Of a stretch of 64,000 bases of DNA, positions 50,910 through 59,446 are shown piece after piece. Each line of letters starts with the position of its first letter. Within the stretch, counting starts at the first letter, position 1. The DNA is from Kitasatospora acidiphila (lineage in GTDB: Bacteria > Actinomycetota > Actinomycetes > Streptomycetales > Streptomycetaceae). The DNA lies in NCBI RefSeq assembly GCF_006636205.1, contig NZ_VIGB01000003.1, positions 1,674,001 to 1,738,000 on the forward strand, in the 5' to 3' direction. The notes under the pieces were generated by a model. It was not told the DNA's origin. It did not search any database and saw only the letters and a list, made by a program, of their open reading frames with translations. The translations under genes were made by a program, and so were the position numbers.

Positions 50910-51728
50910 GTGGCAGACGAAACGGCGATGCGGCCGGCGGTGCGGGAGACGTACGGGCCGGACGATCTGAGCAGAGCGCCCATCTTCGCCGGTGGGTTCA
51001 TCAACTTCGGCTATTGGCAGGCCATTGACCTGAGCGGCCCACTCGGCGAGGCGGAGCGGGTGCGCAGCCAGGAGGACCTTTACCGGCATGTGCTGGACGC
51101 GGCCGGGTTGGGGAACGATCCGGCGGTGCTGGAGGTGGGCTGCGGGCTCGGCATGGGGTGCGCGCTGACCCTGCGGGAGTACGGCCCTGCCGCCGTCACC
51201 GGCCTGGACGTTCACCCGGAGCAGCTGCGGCGGGCCCGCGGCGCGCAGGCCGATCTGCTGCGCGACGAACCGGGACGACTGCGGTTCGTCCAGGGGGCCG
51301 CGGAGCGGATGCCGCTGCCGAATGGTGGGTTCGACGCCGTCATCAGCGTGGAGGCCGCTCAGCACTTCCCGGATCTCGACGCCTTCGCCGTAGAGGCGGC
51401 GCGGGTGCTGCGGCCGGGCGGTCGAGTGGCCGTGGCCAGCTTCTTCACGGTGGACGACGCACCCGGCCGGCCGGAGGAGATGGCGAAGCTGCTGGAGACG
51501 TACGCCAACGGCCTGGACATCGCCCGGCCGGTGACGGCGCTCACGGATGCGTTCAGAGCAGCGGGGCTCACCGGGGCGCGCGTCGAGTCGATCGGGCCGC
51601 ACGTGTGGCAGGGCTGGGACCGCTGGCTCAGCCAGTGGTGGGCTCCGGGCACCTGGCCGCGGAACTTCCTGCGGGCCTACGAAGAGCGGATCCTCGACTA
51701 CTACGTGGTCACGGCGGCCCGACCGTGA
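50910..51728 (+). CDS. class I SAM-dependent methyltransferase (Methyltransf_11)
   Basis: 272 residues from GTG 50910 (GGAGG 9 bases upstream). SAM motif I is VLEVGCGLGMGC, then 'VTGLDVHPEQLRRAR', 'DAVISVEAAQHFPDLD' and 'VLRPGGRVAVASFF'. The N-terminal 'INFGYWQ' and the HFPD core resemble small-molecule C/O-methyltransferases acting on polyketides or terpenoids. No cluster is present, so the substrate is unknown. Confidence 0.85.
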   Translation: MADETAMRPAVRETYGPDDLSRAPIFAGGFINFGYWQAIDLSGPLGEAERVRSQEDLYRHVLDAAGLGNDPAVLEVGCGLGMGCALTLREYGPAAVTGLDVHPEQLRRARGAQADLLRDEPGRLRFVQGAAERMPLPNGGFDAVISVEAAQHFPDLDAFAVEAARVLRPGGRVAVASFFTVDDAPGRPEEMAKLLETYANGLDIARPVTALTDAFRAAGLTGARVESIGPHVWQGWDRWLSQWWAPGTWPRNFLRAYEERILDYYVVTAARP

Positions 51729-51931
51729 TCCTCCGCGAACCCGATACCCGGACCCGATACCCGAACCCGCCGGACGAGTGCCGGTCAGCGACCCGGTTCA
51801 CCGCAAGTCTTATGGCCGCTGACCAGGCACGACGGACAAAAACGGGTGATTTTGCGGGAGGTGTCCGCTAAAGCGACGATTGCCGCCGGCTCCACCGAGC
51901 CGAGCAGTAGCAGGAAAGGCGCACCACCCTC

Positions 51932-53341
51932 ATGCAGACCAGCCCGGTCCTTCCCCGTCAGGCAGCCAGCCCCACCCCGGCCGCCGTCGACCATCCAGGA
52001 CCCGAGCAGGCCGAGAAGCACAAGGGTGGCCGCTTCGGCCTGCCGACCGCCACCGCGCTGGTGATGGGCAACATCATCGGCGGCGGCATCTTCATGCTGC
52101 CCGCCGCGGTCGCCCCGTACGGGACGGTCAGCCTGCTCGCGTTCGCCGTGCTGACCGTGGGCGCGATCGCGCTCGCGCTGGTCTTCGGCAAGCTGGCCCG
52201 GCGCAATCCGCGCACCGGCGGTCCGTACGTCTACGCACGCGAGGCGTTCGGCGACTTCGCCGGTTTCCTGTCCGCATGGTCGTACTGGATCACCACCTGG
52301 GTCAGCAACGCCGCGCTCGCCGTGGCGGCGGTCGGCTATCTCGACGTGCTGCTGCCGATCCAGCACTCCAAGCTGCTCACCATCGGCGCCGCGCTGCTGC
52401 TGCAGTGGCTGCCCGCGCTGGCGAACCTGGCCGGCACCCGGTACGTGGGTGCGGTCCAGATCGTCTCCACCGTGCTGAAGTTCATCCCGCTGGCGCTGGT
52501 CGCGGTCGGCGGGCTGTTCTTCTTCAACCCGGCCAAGATGGGGCCGTTCGACGCCTCGGGCAGCGGCTGGGTGGGCGGCATGACGGCGGCCGCCGCGATC
52601 CTGCTCTTCAGCTACCTGGGTGTCGAGTCGGCCGCGATGAGCGCGGGCCAGGTCCGCGACCCGGAGCGCAACGTCGGACGGGCCAGCGTGCTGGGCACCA
52701 CCGGTGCGGCGCTGGTCTACCTGCTCGGCACCCTGGCGGTCTTCGGGACGGTCGCGCACAGCCGGCTGCTCCACTCCAGCGCGCCGTTCTCGGATGCGGT
52801 GAACGTGATGTTCGGCGGCTCCTGGGGTGGCAGCGTGATCGCGGTGGCCGCGCTGGTGTCGATGACCGGCGCGCTCAACGGCTGGACGCTGCTGGCCGCT
52901 CAGGCACCGTACGCCGCCGCGCGGGACGGGCTGTTCCCGGCCGTGTTCGCCGTCGAGAAGCGCGGGGTGCCGGTCTACGGCGTGCTGATCAGTGTCGGTC
53001 TGGCCTCGCTGCTGACCGTCCTCAACTTCGCCTCGGGTGCCCAGAGCGCCTTCGAGATCCTGGTGCTGGTGACCTCGTTCACGGCCACCGTGCCCTATCT
53101 GCTCTCCACCGCCGCGCAGTTGTACTGGCTGGTGCGCGGCGAGCAGGGCAAGGTGGCGCCGGGCCGCCTGCTGCGGGACGCGGCGCTGGGTCTGGGCGCG
53201 TTCGCCTTCTCGATCTGGCTGCTGGCCGGCGCCGGCTACGCGGCGGTCTACCAGGGCGTGTTGTTCCTGTTCGCCGGGATCCTGGTCTACGTCTGGATGG
53301 CGGGGCGGCGCGACCAGCGGGGCACCGAGCGAGCGGTCTGA
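51932..53341 (+). CDS. APC family amino acid/polyamine permease
   Basis: 469 residues with about 12 membrane helices. TM1 carries the broken-helix motif GNIIGGGIFMLPA (about 48-60); TM6-type 'ILLFSYLGVESAAMSAGQVRDPERNVGRA' is typical of the basic amino-acid/polyamine antiporter branch (ArcD, PotE, AdiC). The N-terminal 35 residues are a soluble tail. ATG 51932 has AGGAAAGG upstream. No decarboxylase gene is adjacent, so the substrate is open. A strong terminator follows. Confidence 0.9.
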   Translation: MQTSPVLPRQAASPTPAAVDHPGPEQAEKHKGGRFGLPTATALVMGNIIGGGIFMLPAAVAPYGTVSLLAFAVLTVGAIALALVFGKLARRNPRTGGPYVYAREAFGDFAGFLSAWSYWITTWVSNAALAVAAVGYLDVLLPIQHSKLLTIGAALLLQWLPALANLAGTRYVGAVQIVSTVLKFIPLALVAVGGLFFFNPAKMGPFDASGSGWVGGMTAAAAILLFSYLGVESAAMSAGQVRDPERNVGRASVLGTTGAALVYLLGTLAVFGTVAHSRLLHSSAPFSDAVNVMFGGSWGGSVIAVAALVSMTGALNGWTLLAAQAPYAAARDGLFPAVFAVEKRGVPVYGVLISVGLASLLTVLNFASGAQSAFEILVLVTSFTATVPYLLSTAAQLYWLVRGEQGKVAPGRLLRDAALGLGAFAFSIWLLAGAGYAAVYQGVLFLFAGILVYVWMAGRRDQRGTERAV

Positions 53342-53354
53342 CCGAGCAAGACCG

Positions 53355-53398
53355 AACAGGCGGCCCCCGACCGGATCACCGGCCGGGGGCCGCCTGTT
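53355..53398. terminator. hairpin terminator after the permease gene (bidirectional)
   Basis: Perfect 14-bp outer stem AACAGGCGGCCCCC (53355-53368) / 53385-53398 plus an inner CCGG/CCGG pairing, followed on the plus strand by TTTC. Convergent with the S66 gene. Confidence 0.88.
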
Positions 53399-53460
53399 TC
53401 AGTACCAAGCCGCTTCAGTACCAAGCCGTTTCAGCACCGCACCGTTTCAGTACCACACGG
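53399..53460. repeat. 15-16-bp repeat of the S66 gene's last codons, four units
   Basis: TTCAGTACCAAGCCG-like units follow one another; the last unit is the real end of the S66 gene (minus strand ...GTGTGGTACTGA). The copies therefore repeat the stop-codon region (TGG TAC TGA) downstream of the gene. Confidence 0.75.
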
Positions 53461-54484
53461 TGATGCGCCGCTCCGGTCCGTCCACCCGGATCCTCCCACC
53501 CACCGGCAGCACCAACTGCGGGTCGGTGTGGCCGAAGTCCACGTCGAAGACGGCCATCGTCTCCGGGGCGTACTCGGCCAACGCCCGCAGTACGGCCTCG
53601 CGTTGGGCGGTGCGGAAGGCGAGCTTCCCGGCAGGCGGGTTGCGCTGCTGGAAGCTCCAGGACTTGGCGCGGGCCATCAGCAACGCCGGGAACCGGCGCA
53701 GCAGGCCGCGCTCGCCGAAGTTGCGCAGGATGCGGTAGACGGTGTCGGCGCTGGGCAGTTCCTCGGTGGTCTCCAACAGGAGGACGCTACCGGCGTATTC
53801 GTGTGCGGGGCGGACTTCGCGGTCGGCCATGGCCATCCAGGAGAGGATCTCCAGACTGCCGCCCCAGCCGGGGCCCTCCACCACGCGGTCCGGCTGGTGC
53901 CAGATCCAGCCGGTGCCGGGCTCCATCAGCGGCTCCTCGGCGAGGAGTTCGGGCTGCTCCCAGGGGGACTCCTGGTCGCCGACCTCAGCGGCAGGGTGCA
54001 ACTCGTAGCAGCCCGAGCCGAAGAGCGCGGCGCGCAGCGAGGCATCGGTGTCGGGGTGTACCCGGCCGCCGCGCCCCAACTGCACCATCACCGTTCCGCC
54101 GTGGTAGCCGACCACGCCCAGGTTGCGCAGGAACACCAGCAGGTTGGTGTTGTCGCTGTAGCCGAAGAAGGGCTTGGGGTTGGCCTGGATCAACTCGCCG
54201 TCCAGGTGCGGCAGTACGGTGATCTGGTCCTCGCCGCCGATGGTGGCGATCACCGCCTTGATGCTCGGGTCGGCGAAGGCGGCGTTGATGTCGGCGGCGC
54301 GGTCCTGCGGGGAGGCGCCCAGCACGCGGGTGGTCGGGTACTCCACCGGTTCCAGGCCGTAGTCCTCGCGCAGGCGGCGCAGTCCGAGCTCGTAGGGGTG
54401 CGGGAAGACGGCGGGCAGGCCGGCCGAGGGTGAGAGCACGGCGACCCGGTCGCCGGGGCGCGGCTTCGGCGGGTGGGCGGCCAC
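53447..54484 (-). CDS. S66 family peptidase (LD-carboxypeptidase/MccF-like)
   Basis: 345 residues from GTG 54484. The S66 triad is visible: Ser in FFGYSDNTN, Glu in LLLETTEE and His in FDVDFGHTDPQL. The opening 'PPKPRPGDRVAVLSPSAG' is the conserved start. Family members trim L,D-bonds in murein peptides or inactivate peptide-nucleotide antibiotics such as microcin C. The frame remains open upstream into the nucleotidyltransferase with no stop and no ribosome site between, so the two may be made as one fused protein; the true start is uncertain. Confidence 0.85.
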   Translation of the reverse strand: MAAHPPKPRPGDRVAVLSPSAGLPAVFPHPYELGLRRLREDYGLEPVEYPTTRVLGASPQDRAADINAAFADPSIKAVIATIGGEDQITVLPHLDGELIQANPKPFFGYSDNTNLLVFLRNLGVVGYHGGTVMVQLGRGGRVHPDTDASLRAALFGSGCYELHPAAEVGDQESPWEQPELLAEEPLMEPGTGWIWHQPDRVVEGPGWGGSLEILSWMAMADREVRPAHEYAGSVLLLETTEELPSADTVYRILRNFGERGLLRRFPALLMARAKSWSFQQRNPPAGKLAFRTAQREAVLRALAEYAPETMAVFDVDFGHTDPQLVLPVGGRIRVDGPERRITVWY

Positions 54485-54505
54485 ACCGGCCACACCGGCC
54501 ACATC

Positions 54506-55128
54506 GGGCACGGCAGCCAGCTGCTCCATCTCGGTGACGCGGCGCAGGTCCTTGGTGCGCCCGATGGCGCTGCGCATCGCGTTGAGGTCGGCCTTGCGCA
54601 GGTAGCGGATCAGGGTGCCGTCCGCACCGGGCGTGGTGAGCGCACGCGTCACGAAGTCCGCCACGTCGAGCTCGCCCCAGGGGAGCTTGGGCGTGCACAG
54701 GTCGCCGGAGGCCTGCGGGGTGCGGAAGTCGAGCTTGCGGAGGTGGAACGCCTCGGGGTGCAGGGCAGTTCGTTGCCGTCCTCGTCGAGGAGCACGGCGC
54801 CGACGGCTGCGAAGGCCGCCGCCATCGCGTCCGCCCGGGACGGGTCGCCGTCCCAGAGCAGGTCGAGGTCGCCGGTGAGTTCCCGGGAGCCGTGCAGGAT
54901 GCCGGCCACCTGGCCGATGGCCACCACCGGGGCGCCCTGCCGGTCGAGTTCGGCGAGCAGCGGGACCGGGTCGAAGCCGATCGCGCCGTCGGTGCCGACG
55001 GTGCCGTGCTCGTCGTCGGCGTCGTCATGGCTCAGCCCGGTGGCTTCCCGGTCCGCGACCAGCTCGGCCGTGCGGGCCACGGCCCGGCGCAGGCGGTCGA
55101 TCGGGGCGACGGTGGGGCTGACGGCCAT
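54506..55128 (-). CDS. nucleotidyltransferase-like protein, frameshifted at 54755-54758, running into the S66 gene
   Basis: From ATG 55128 (AGGAGGAG upstream) the frame gives about 120 residues with 'PVVAIGQVAGILHGSRELTGDLDLLWDGDPSRAD', an MNT/MenAT-like polymerase-beta core (GS...DLDLLWD). After 'NELPCTP' the sense frame shifts. Adding one C/G to the run 54755-54758 gives EAFHLRKLDFRTPQASGDLC and continues to 'LNAMRSAIGRTKDLRRVTEMEQL'. Read literally the first frame stops at 54649. No stop codon separates the repaired frame from the S66 peptidase: a VAGVAGVAA link (9-base DNA repeat) joins them. Function unknown; AMP/NMP transfer is inferred only from the fold. Confidence 0.65.
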
Positions 55129-55210
55129 GCGGCTCCTCCTCGTTGCGGATCAGCCGAGTCGATCACGTGGGTCATCGGGCTGTCCAACGCGTTTCCCGAG
55201 GAAGCGAAAC

Positions 55211-55250
55211 GGCGCCGCCCCCTCCCCGGGTCCGGGGAGGGGGCGGCGCC
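55211..55250 (-). terminator. very strong hairpin terminator after the efflux gene
   Basis: Perfect 19-bp inverted repeat 55211-55229 / 55232-55250 (GGCGCCGCCCCCTCCCCGG and complement), 25 bases beyond the stop of the DHA2 gene. Confidence 0.85.
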
Positions 55251-55274
55251 GTCAGGTGAGTTGCCAGCCGTGCG

Positions 55275-56840
55275 TCAGTGCGCCATCACGGGCACGTCGG
55301 CGACCTCGCCGTCACCGCTGCCGGCGGCGACGATGTTCGCCTTGCCACCGCCGTTCAGCAGCGCGGTGGCGATCGCCGCGGCCACCAGCAGGAAGCCGAA
55401 CGACCACCAGATGGCGTGCGAGAAGCCGGCCACGGCCGCCTGGGCGTGCCCGGCCATGATCTCGTGCATCTTCTGCATCATCTCCGGCGACGGCGGGGTG
55501 GCCGGGTGACCGGCGGGAACCTGCGGGATCGGCGGAACGTGGTGCGAGCTGATGTACGCGTTGGTCGCGCTGGTCGCCACGGTGCTCAGCGCCGCGGTGC
55601 CGATCGCGCCGCCGACCTGCTGCGAGGTGTTGACCATCGCGGAGGCGACACCGGCGTCGGTCGGGCGCACCCGGAAGGTGGCCAGGCTCATCGCCGGCAT
55701 GAACGCGGTACCCATGCCGAGGCCCATCAGGACCAGGCCGGGCAGGATCTGCCAGTACGAGGTGTCGACCTTGATCTGGGTCAGGATCAGCATGCCCATC
55801 GCGGCGACCACGAAGCCGGGGCCCATCAGCCAGCGGGCCGGGACCCGGTTCATCAGGCGGGCACCGATCTGGGTGGAGCCGGTGATCATGCCGGCGACCA
55901 TCGGCAGGAACGCGAAGCCGGTGGTGACCGGGGTGTACTGCAGGATGTTCTGCATGTAGTAGGTCAGGAACAGGAACAGACCGAACATGCCGATCACGGC
56001 CAGCCCGAGCGCCAGGTAGGAGCCGCCGCGGTTGCGGTCGAGCACCACGCGCAGCGGCAGCAGCGGGGCCTTGACGGTCCGCTCGACGATCACGAAGGCG
56101 ATCAGCAGCACGGCGGCGGCGATGAACAGGCCGATGGTGAGGCTGGCGCCCCAGCCCTTCTCGGAGGCCTCGGTGAAGCCGTAGACCAGCGAGACCAGGC
56201 CGGCCGAGACCAGCACCACGCCGGGGATGTCCAGCCGGTTGCGGTTGAGGCCGCCGGCGGGCTCGCGGATCACGAAGAGCGCGCCGAGCACCGCGATGAT
56301 CGCGAACGGGACGTTGATGTAGAAGGTCCAGCGCCAGTTCAGGTACTGGGTGAGCACACCGCCGAGCATCAGGCCGAGCGCACCGCCACCACCGGCGATC
56401 GCGCCGTAGATGCCGAAGGCCTTGGCGCGCTCCTTGGCCTCGGTGAAGGTCACGGTGAGCAGCGACAGGGCGGCCGGTGCGAGCAGTGCGCCGAAGACGC
56501 CCTGCAGCGCGCGGGCGCCGACCAGCATCGCGAAGCTCTGCGAGGCGCCACCGATCGCCGAGGCGCCGGCGAAGCCGATCAGGCCGGTTATGAAGGTGCG
56601 ACGACGGCCCCACATGTCGGAGATGCGGCCACCGAAGAGCAGCAGGCCACCGAAGGCGAGCGCGTAGGCGGTGATGACCCAGGACCGGTTGGTGTCCGAG
56701 AAGTGCAGGGCCTTCTGCGCCGTGGGCAGGGCGATGTTCACGATGGTGGCGTCGAGAACCACCATCAGCTGAGCGAGACCGAGGAAGCCCAGGGTCTTCC
56801 AGCGGTTGGGGTCGGCCTGTGGCACGACGTTGTCTGACAT
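55275..56840 (-). CDS. DHA2 family MFS drug-efflux transporter
   Basis: 521 residues with 14 membrane helices, as in EmrB/QacA proteins. Motif A 'GGRISDMWGRRRTFITG', motif C 'GALGLMLGGVLTQYLNWRW' and the start 'LAQLMVVLDATIVNIALPTAQ' (with the Asp-Ala-Thr helix 1 signature) are present. A 45-residue insert with 'PAGHPATPPSPEMMQKMHEIM' lies between the last two helices. ATG 56840 has AGGTGAG 7 bases upstream; a GTG four codons earlier is possible. It is downstream of a TetR gene that probably controls it. Confidence 0.92.
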   Translation of the reverse strand: MSDNVVPQADPNRWKTLGFLGLAQLMVVLDATIVNIALPTAQKALHFSDTNRSWVITAYALAFGGLLLFGGRISDMWGRRRTFITGLIGFAGASAIGGASQSFAMLVGARALQGVFGALLAPAALSLLTVTFTEAKERAKAFGIYGAIAGGGGALGLMLGGVLTQYLNWRWTFYINVPFAIIAVLGALFVIREPAGGLNRNRLDIPGVVLVSAGLVSLVYGFTEASEKGWGASLTIGLFIAAAVLLIAFVIVERTVKAPLLPLRVVLDRNRGGSYLALGLAVIGMFGLFLFLTYYMQNILQYTPVTTGFAFLPMVAGMITGSTQIGARLMNRVPARWLMGPGFVVAAMGMLILTQIKVDTSYWQILPGLVLMGLGMGTAFMPAMSLATFRVRPTDAGVASAMVNTSQQVGGAIGTAALSTVATSATNAYISSHHVPPIPQVPAGHPATPPSPEMMQKMHEIMAGHAQAAVAGFSHAIWWSFGFLLVAAAIATALLNGGGKANIVAAGSGDGEVADVPVMAH

Positions 56841-57027
56841 GGGAGTACTCACCTAACGGCAGGAATCGGTGCTTGTGCGGTCGGAGGCGGCTGGCCGCTT
56901 CCGTTGTGCGGTGGGACGCGGACAGGCCGCTCCCCCTGCGCGGTCGAAAGGCGGCTGGGCCGCTTCCGGAAGTCTCGGAGCCGGGGACGGTTCGGCTCCC
57001 CGGTGACGCTACTCAGAGGTACTGACA

Positions 57028-57042
57028 ATCGACGGGGTCGAT
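57028..57042. promoter_or_regulatory. perfect palindrome upstream of the efflux gene
   Basis: ATCGAC-GGG-GTCGAT within the 281-base gap between tetR and the DHA2 gene. The related word GGTCGATCA recurs at 57037, 57061 and 57116. Possible TetR operator. Confidence 0.4.
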
Positions 57043-57121
57043 CAGTGACATCGGACAGTGAGGTCGATCAAGCGAGGTGGATCAAGCACGGGATCACGTG
57101 GGGCTGACCAGGTGCGGTCGA

Positions 57122-57787
57122 TCAGTTGGGTCGCCGCAGATCGTCCAGGGTGATCGCGCGGCCGGGCAGGACCGAGGGCGCGGGCGCCCGCAGTCCGTCG
57201 AGGAACAGCTGCAGGTGGCGGTGGATCAGCATGCCCTGGTCGATCTTGAGGCAGGCGCCCCCGGGCATCGGCCGGGAGAGCCGGCCCAGCGCGACGAACA
57301 GGTCGCCGGGGGCGACGTCGGCGCGCAGGCTGCCGGCCTCCCGGGCGCGGACCATCAGCTGGTCCACCACCCGCTCGGTCGCCGCCTTGAGCGCGAAGTA
57401 CTCGTCCTCGTCCTGCGGCTCGACCCGCTCGGTGAGCATGGTGCACAGCGCACCGATGTGCTCGTCGGCGCTGCCGTGCACGAACTCGCAGAGCGCCTGG
57501 AACGGGTCGCCCTCGCTGGTCAGCGCCGCGCGGGCCCGGTCCAGGACGCGCTCCATCACGGAGAGCGCGACCTGGTGGATCAGCGCGGGACGGTCCGGGA
57601 AGTTGCGGTAGAGGGTGGCGTTGCCGACGCCGGCCCGCCGGGCGATCTCGTCCAGCGGCACGTCGGCGCCCTCGTCGGCGAACAGCTCCCGGGCGGCCGC
57701 GAGGATGCGCTCCCGGTTCCGGACCGCGTCGGCCCGCAGTCGGGGTGCCGCCGCACAGGCGGGAGTCGGAACTTCCAGCATGTCCAT
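57122..57787 (-). CDS. TetR family transcriptional regulator
   Basis: 221 residues. HTH at about 20-65: 'RERILAAARELFADEGADVPLDEIARRAGVG', recognition helix 'NATLYRNFPDRPALIHQV'. The C-terminal domain is of the SACE_7040-like type with 'EDEYFALKAATERVVDQLM'. ATG 57787 has AAGGAG 7 bases upstream. It probably represses the DHA2 pump gene on the same strand. It is divergent from egtA. Confidence 0.9.
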   Translation of the reverse strand: MDMLEVPTPACAAAPRLRADAVRNRERILAAARELFADEGADVPLDEIARRAGVGNATLYRNFPDRPALIHQVALSVMERVLDRARAALTSEGDPFQALCEFVHGSADEHIGALCTMLTERVEPQDEDEYFALKAATERVVDQLMVRAREAGSLRADVAPGDLFVALGRLSRPMPGGACLKIDQGMLIHRHLQLFLDGLRAPAPSVLPGRAITLDDLRRPN

Positions 57788-58072
57788 GGCAGCACTCCTT
57801 TCCGGGGGCCCGGGGTGATCCGGGGACTCATCCCCCACTTCCATCGACTGTACGCCAAACGGGGAGAACGTCCCCACATATTTCCGCCCAGTCGGGATTG
57901 CGGCAGATGTGACTCGTCTCACCTCACCCGGTTGCCCGGGCCGACCAGCGGGAATCCAGCCGTTACGACCAGGCGCCGGGCAACTCCGAGTGACCAGTCG
58001 CAGACTTGGGCAAGTAGCGGGTTGCCCCAGCCGCCCCGAGCCAGGGCCGGCACAGCATGAGGACGTGATGCA

Positions 58073-59446
58073 GTGAACGTCGCACGGCAATCGACCCCCT
58101 CCACCAGCGCTTCCCCGCAGGCGCCACCCACGGTGACCCCGCTGACCGAGTCCACCGCGGCGGCATATGTCGCCAGCACCTGCTTCAAGATCGGCCCTCC
58201 CACCCGGCTCGGCGTCGAGCTCGAATGGTTGGTGCACGATTCCCGTCGGCCACACAGTTCCCCCGCCCCCGAGCGAGTCGGGGCCGCTCTGGCGGCACTC
58301 GACCTGCATCCGGACCTGTCATCGCTCCCCGGTGGTTCGCGGATCACCCGCGAGCCCGGCGGCCAGGTAGAGCTCAGCTCCCCCGCCGCCGAGGACCTGA
58401 CGGCGTGCATACGGACCGCCGGCCAGGACCTCGCCACCCTGCGCGCGGCCTTCGCCGCCCAGGGCCTGACTCTCGCCGGCTACGGTACCGAACCCCATCC
58501 GAGGGTCCGTCAGCTGACCCTACGTCAACCCCGCTACCTGGCCATGGAAGAATTCTTCGGCCGCAGCGGGCCCTGGGGCAAGATCATGATGTGCGTCACG
58601 GCCTCCACCCAGGTGTGCCTGGACGCGGGCACCGAGGCGTCCGGAGCCGGCGGGTTCCGGCAGCGCTGGCAGCTGGCGCACCGGCTCGGCCCGGTGCTGG
58701 TCGCCGCGTTCGCCAACTCCCCGCTGCTGGACGGTCGCCGCACCGGCTACCGGTCCGCACGGCAGGCGGTGTGGGCCCGGATGGACCCCAGCCGCACCCT
58801 GGCACCGCACGGCGGCGACCCGCGCGAGGCCTGGGCCCGCTATGTGCTGGACGCCCAACTGCTCTGCGTGCGCCGGGCCGACGGTCAGCCGTGGAACGCA
58901 CCGGCCGGGCGGACCTTCCGGGACTGGCTGCGCGGGCCGGAGGCGGACCGGCCCACGCTGGCCGACCTGGAGTACCACGCCAGCACGCTGTTCCCGCCGG
59001 TGCGACCGCGCGGCTACCTGGAGTTGCGCATGATCGACGCGCAGCCCGGCGACGGCTGGATCGTCCCGGTCGCGCTGGCCGCCGCGCTCTTCTCCGACCA
59101 GCAGGCCGCCGACGCCGCGCTGGCCGCGCTGGAGCCGCTGAGCGCCGCGTCGGCCGAGCCCGGACCGCGCGGTGCCGCGTGGACCAGGGCCGCCGCCCGC
59201 GGCATGGGCGACCCGGTGCTGCGGCGGGCCGCGCTGGACTGCTTCGCCGCTGCCGATGCCGCCCTCTCCCGAGCCGGGGTCGACGGGCGGATCCGGTCCG
59301 CCGTGGCCGAGTTCCGCGACCGCTACCCGGCCCGGGGCCGATGTCCCGCCGACGATCTGCTCGACAGCGCCGACGATCCGAAGGACACCGCGACGGACTG
59401 CCCGGAAGAGCTGCTGGGCTCCGGAGAGGACGACGCATCATGCTGA
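58073..59446 (+). CDS. egtA: ergothioneine biosynthesis glutamate-cysteine ligase EgtA
   Basis: 457 residues from GTG 58073 (GAGG upstream). GCS2-type fold with 'RLGVELEWLVHD' and 'EPGGQVELSSPA' (metal/substrate Glu residues), 'WGKIMMCVTASTQVCLDAG' and 'PRGYLELRMIDAQPGDGW'. EgtA makes gamma-glutamylcysteine, the sulfur donor used by EgtB. It is the first gene of egtABCD; it overlaps egtB by 7 bases. Confidence 0.94.
   Translation: MNVARQSTPSTSASPQAPPTVTPLTESTAAAYVASTCFKIGPPTRLGVELEWLVHDSRRPHSSPAPERVGAALAALDLHPDLSSLPGGSRITREPGGQVELSSPAAEDLTACIRTAGQDLATLRAAFAAQGLTLAGYGTEPHPRVRQLTLRQPRYLAMEEFFGRSGPWGKIMMCVTASTQVCLDAGTEASGAGGFRQRWQLAHRLGPVLVAAFANSPLLDGRRTGYRSARQAVWARMDPSRTLAPHGGDPREAWARYVLDAQLLCVRRADGQPWNAPAGRTFRDWLRGPEADRPTLADLEYHASTLFPPVRPRGYLELRMIDAQPGDGWIVPVALAAALFSDQQAADAALAALEPLSAASAEPGPRGAAWTRAAARGMGDPVLRRAALDCFAAADAALSRAGVDGRIRSAVAEFRDRYPARGRCPADDLLDSADDPKDTATDCPEELLGSGEDDASC

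Noticed and set aside
50213..51728. Secondary-metabolite gene cluster suggested by two adjacent methyltransferases
   Set aside because: No synthase, cyclase, cytochrome P450 or resistance gene is adjacent.
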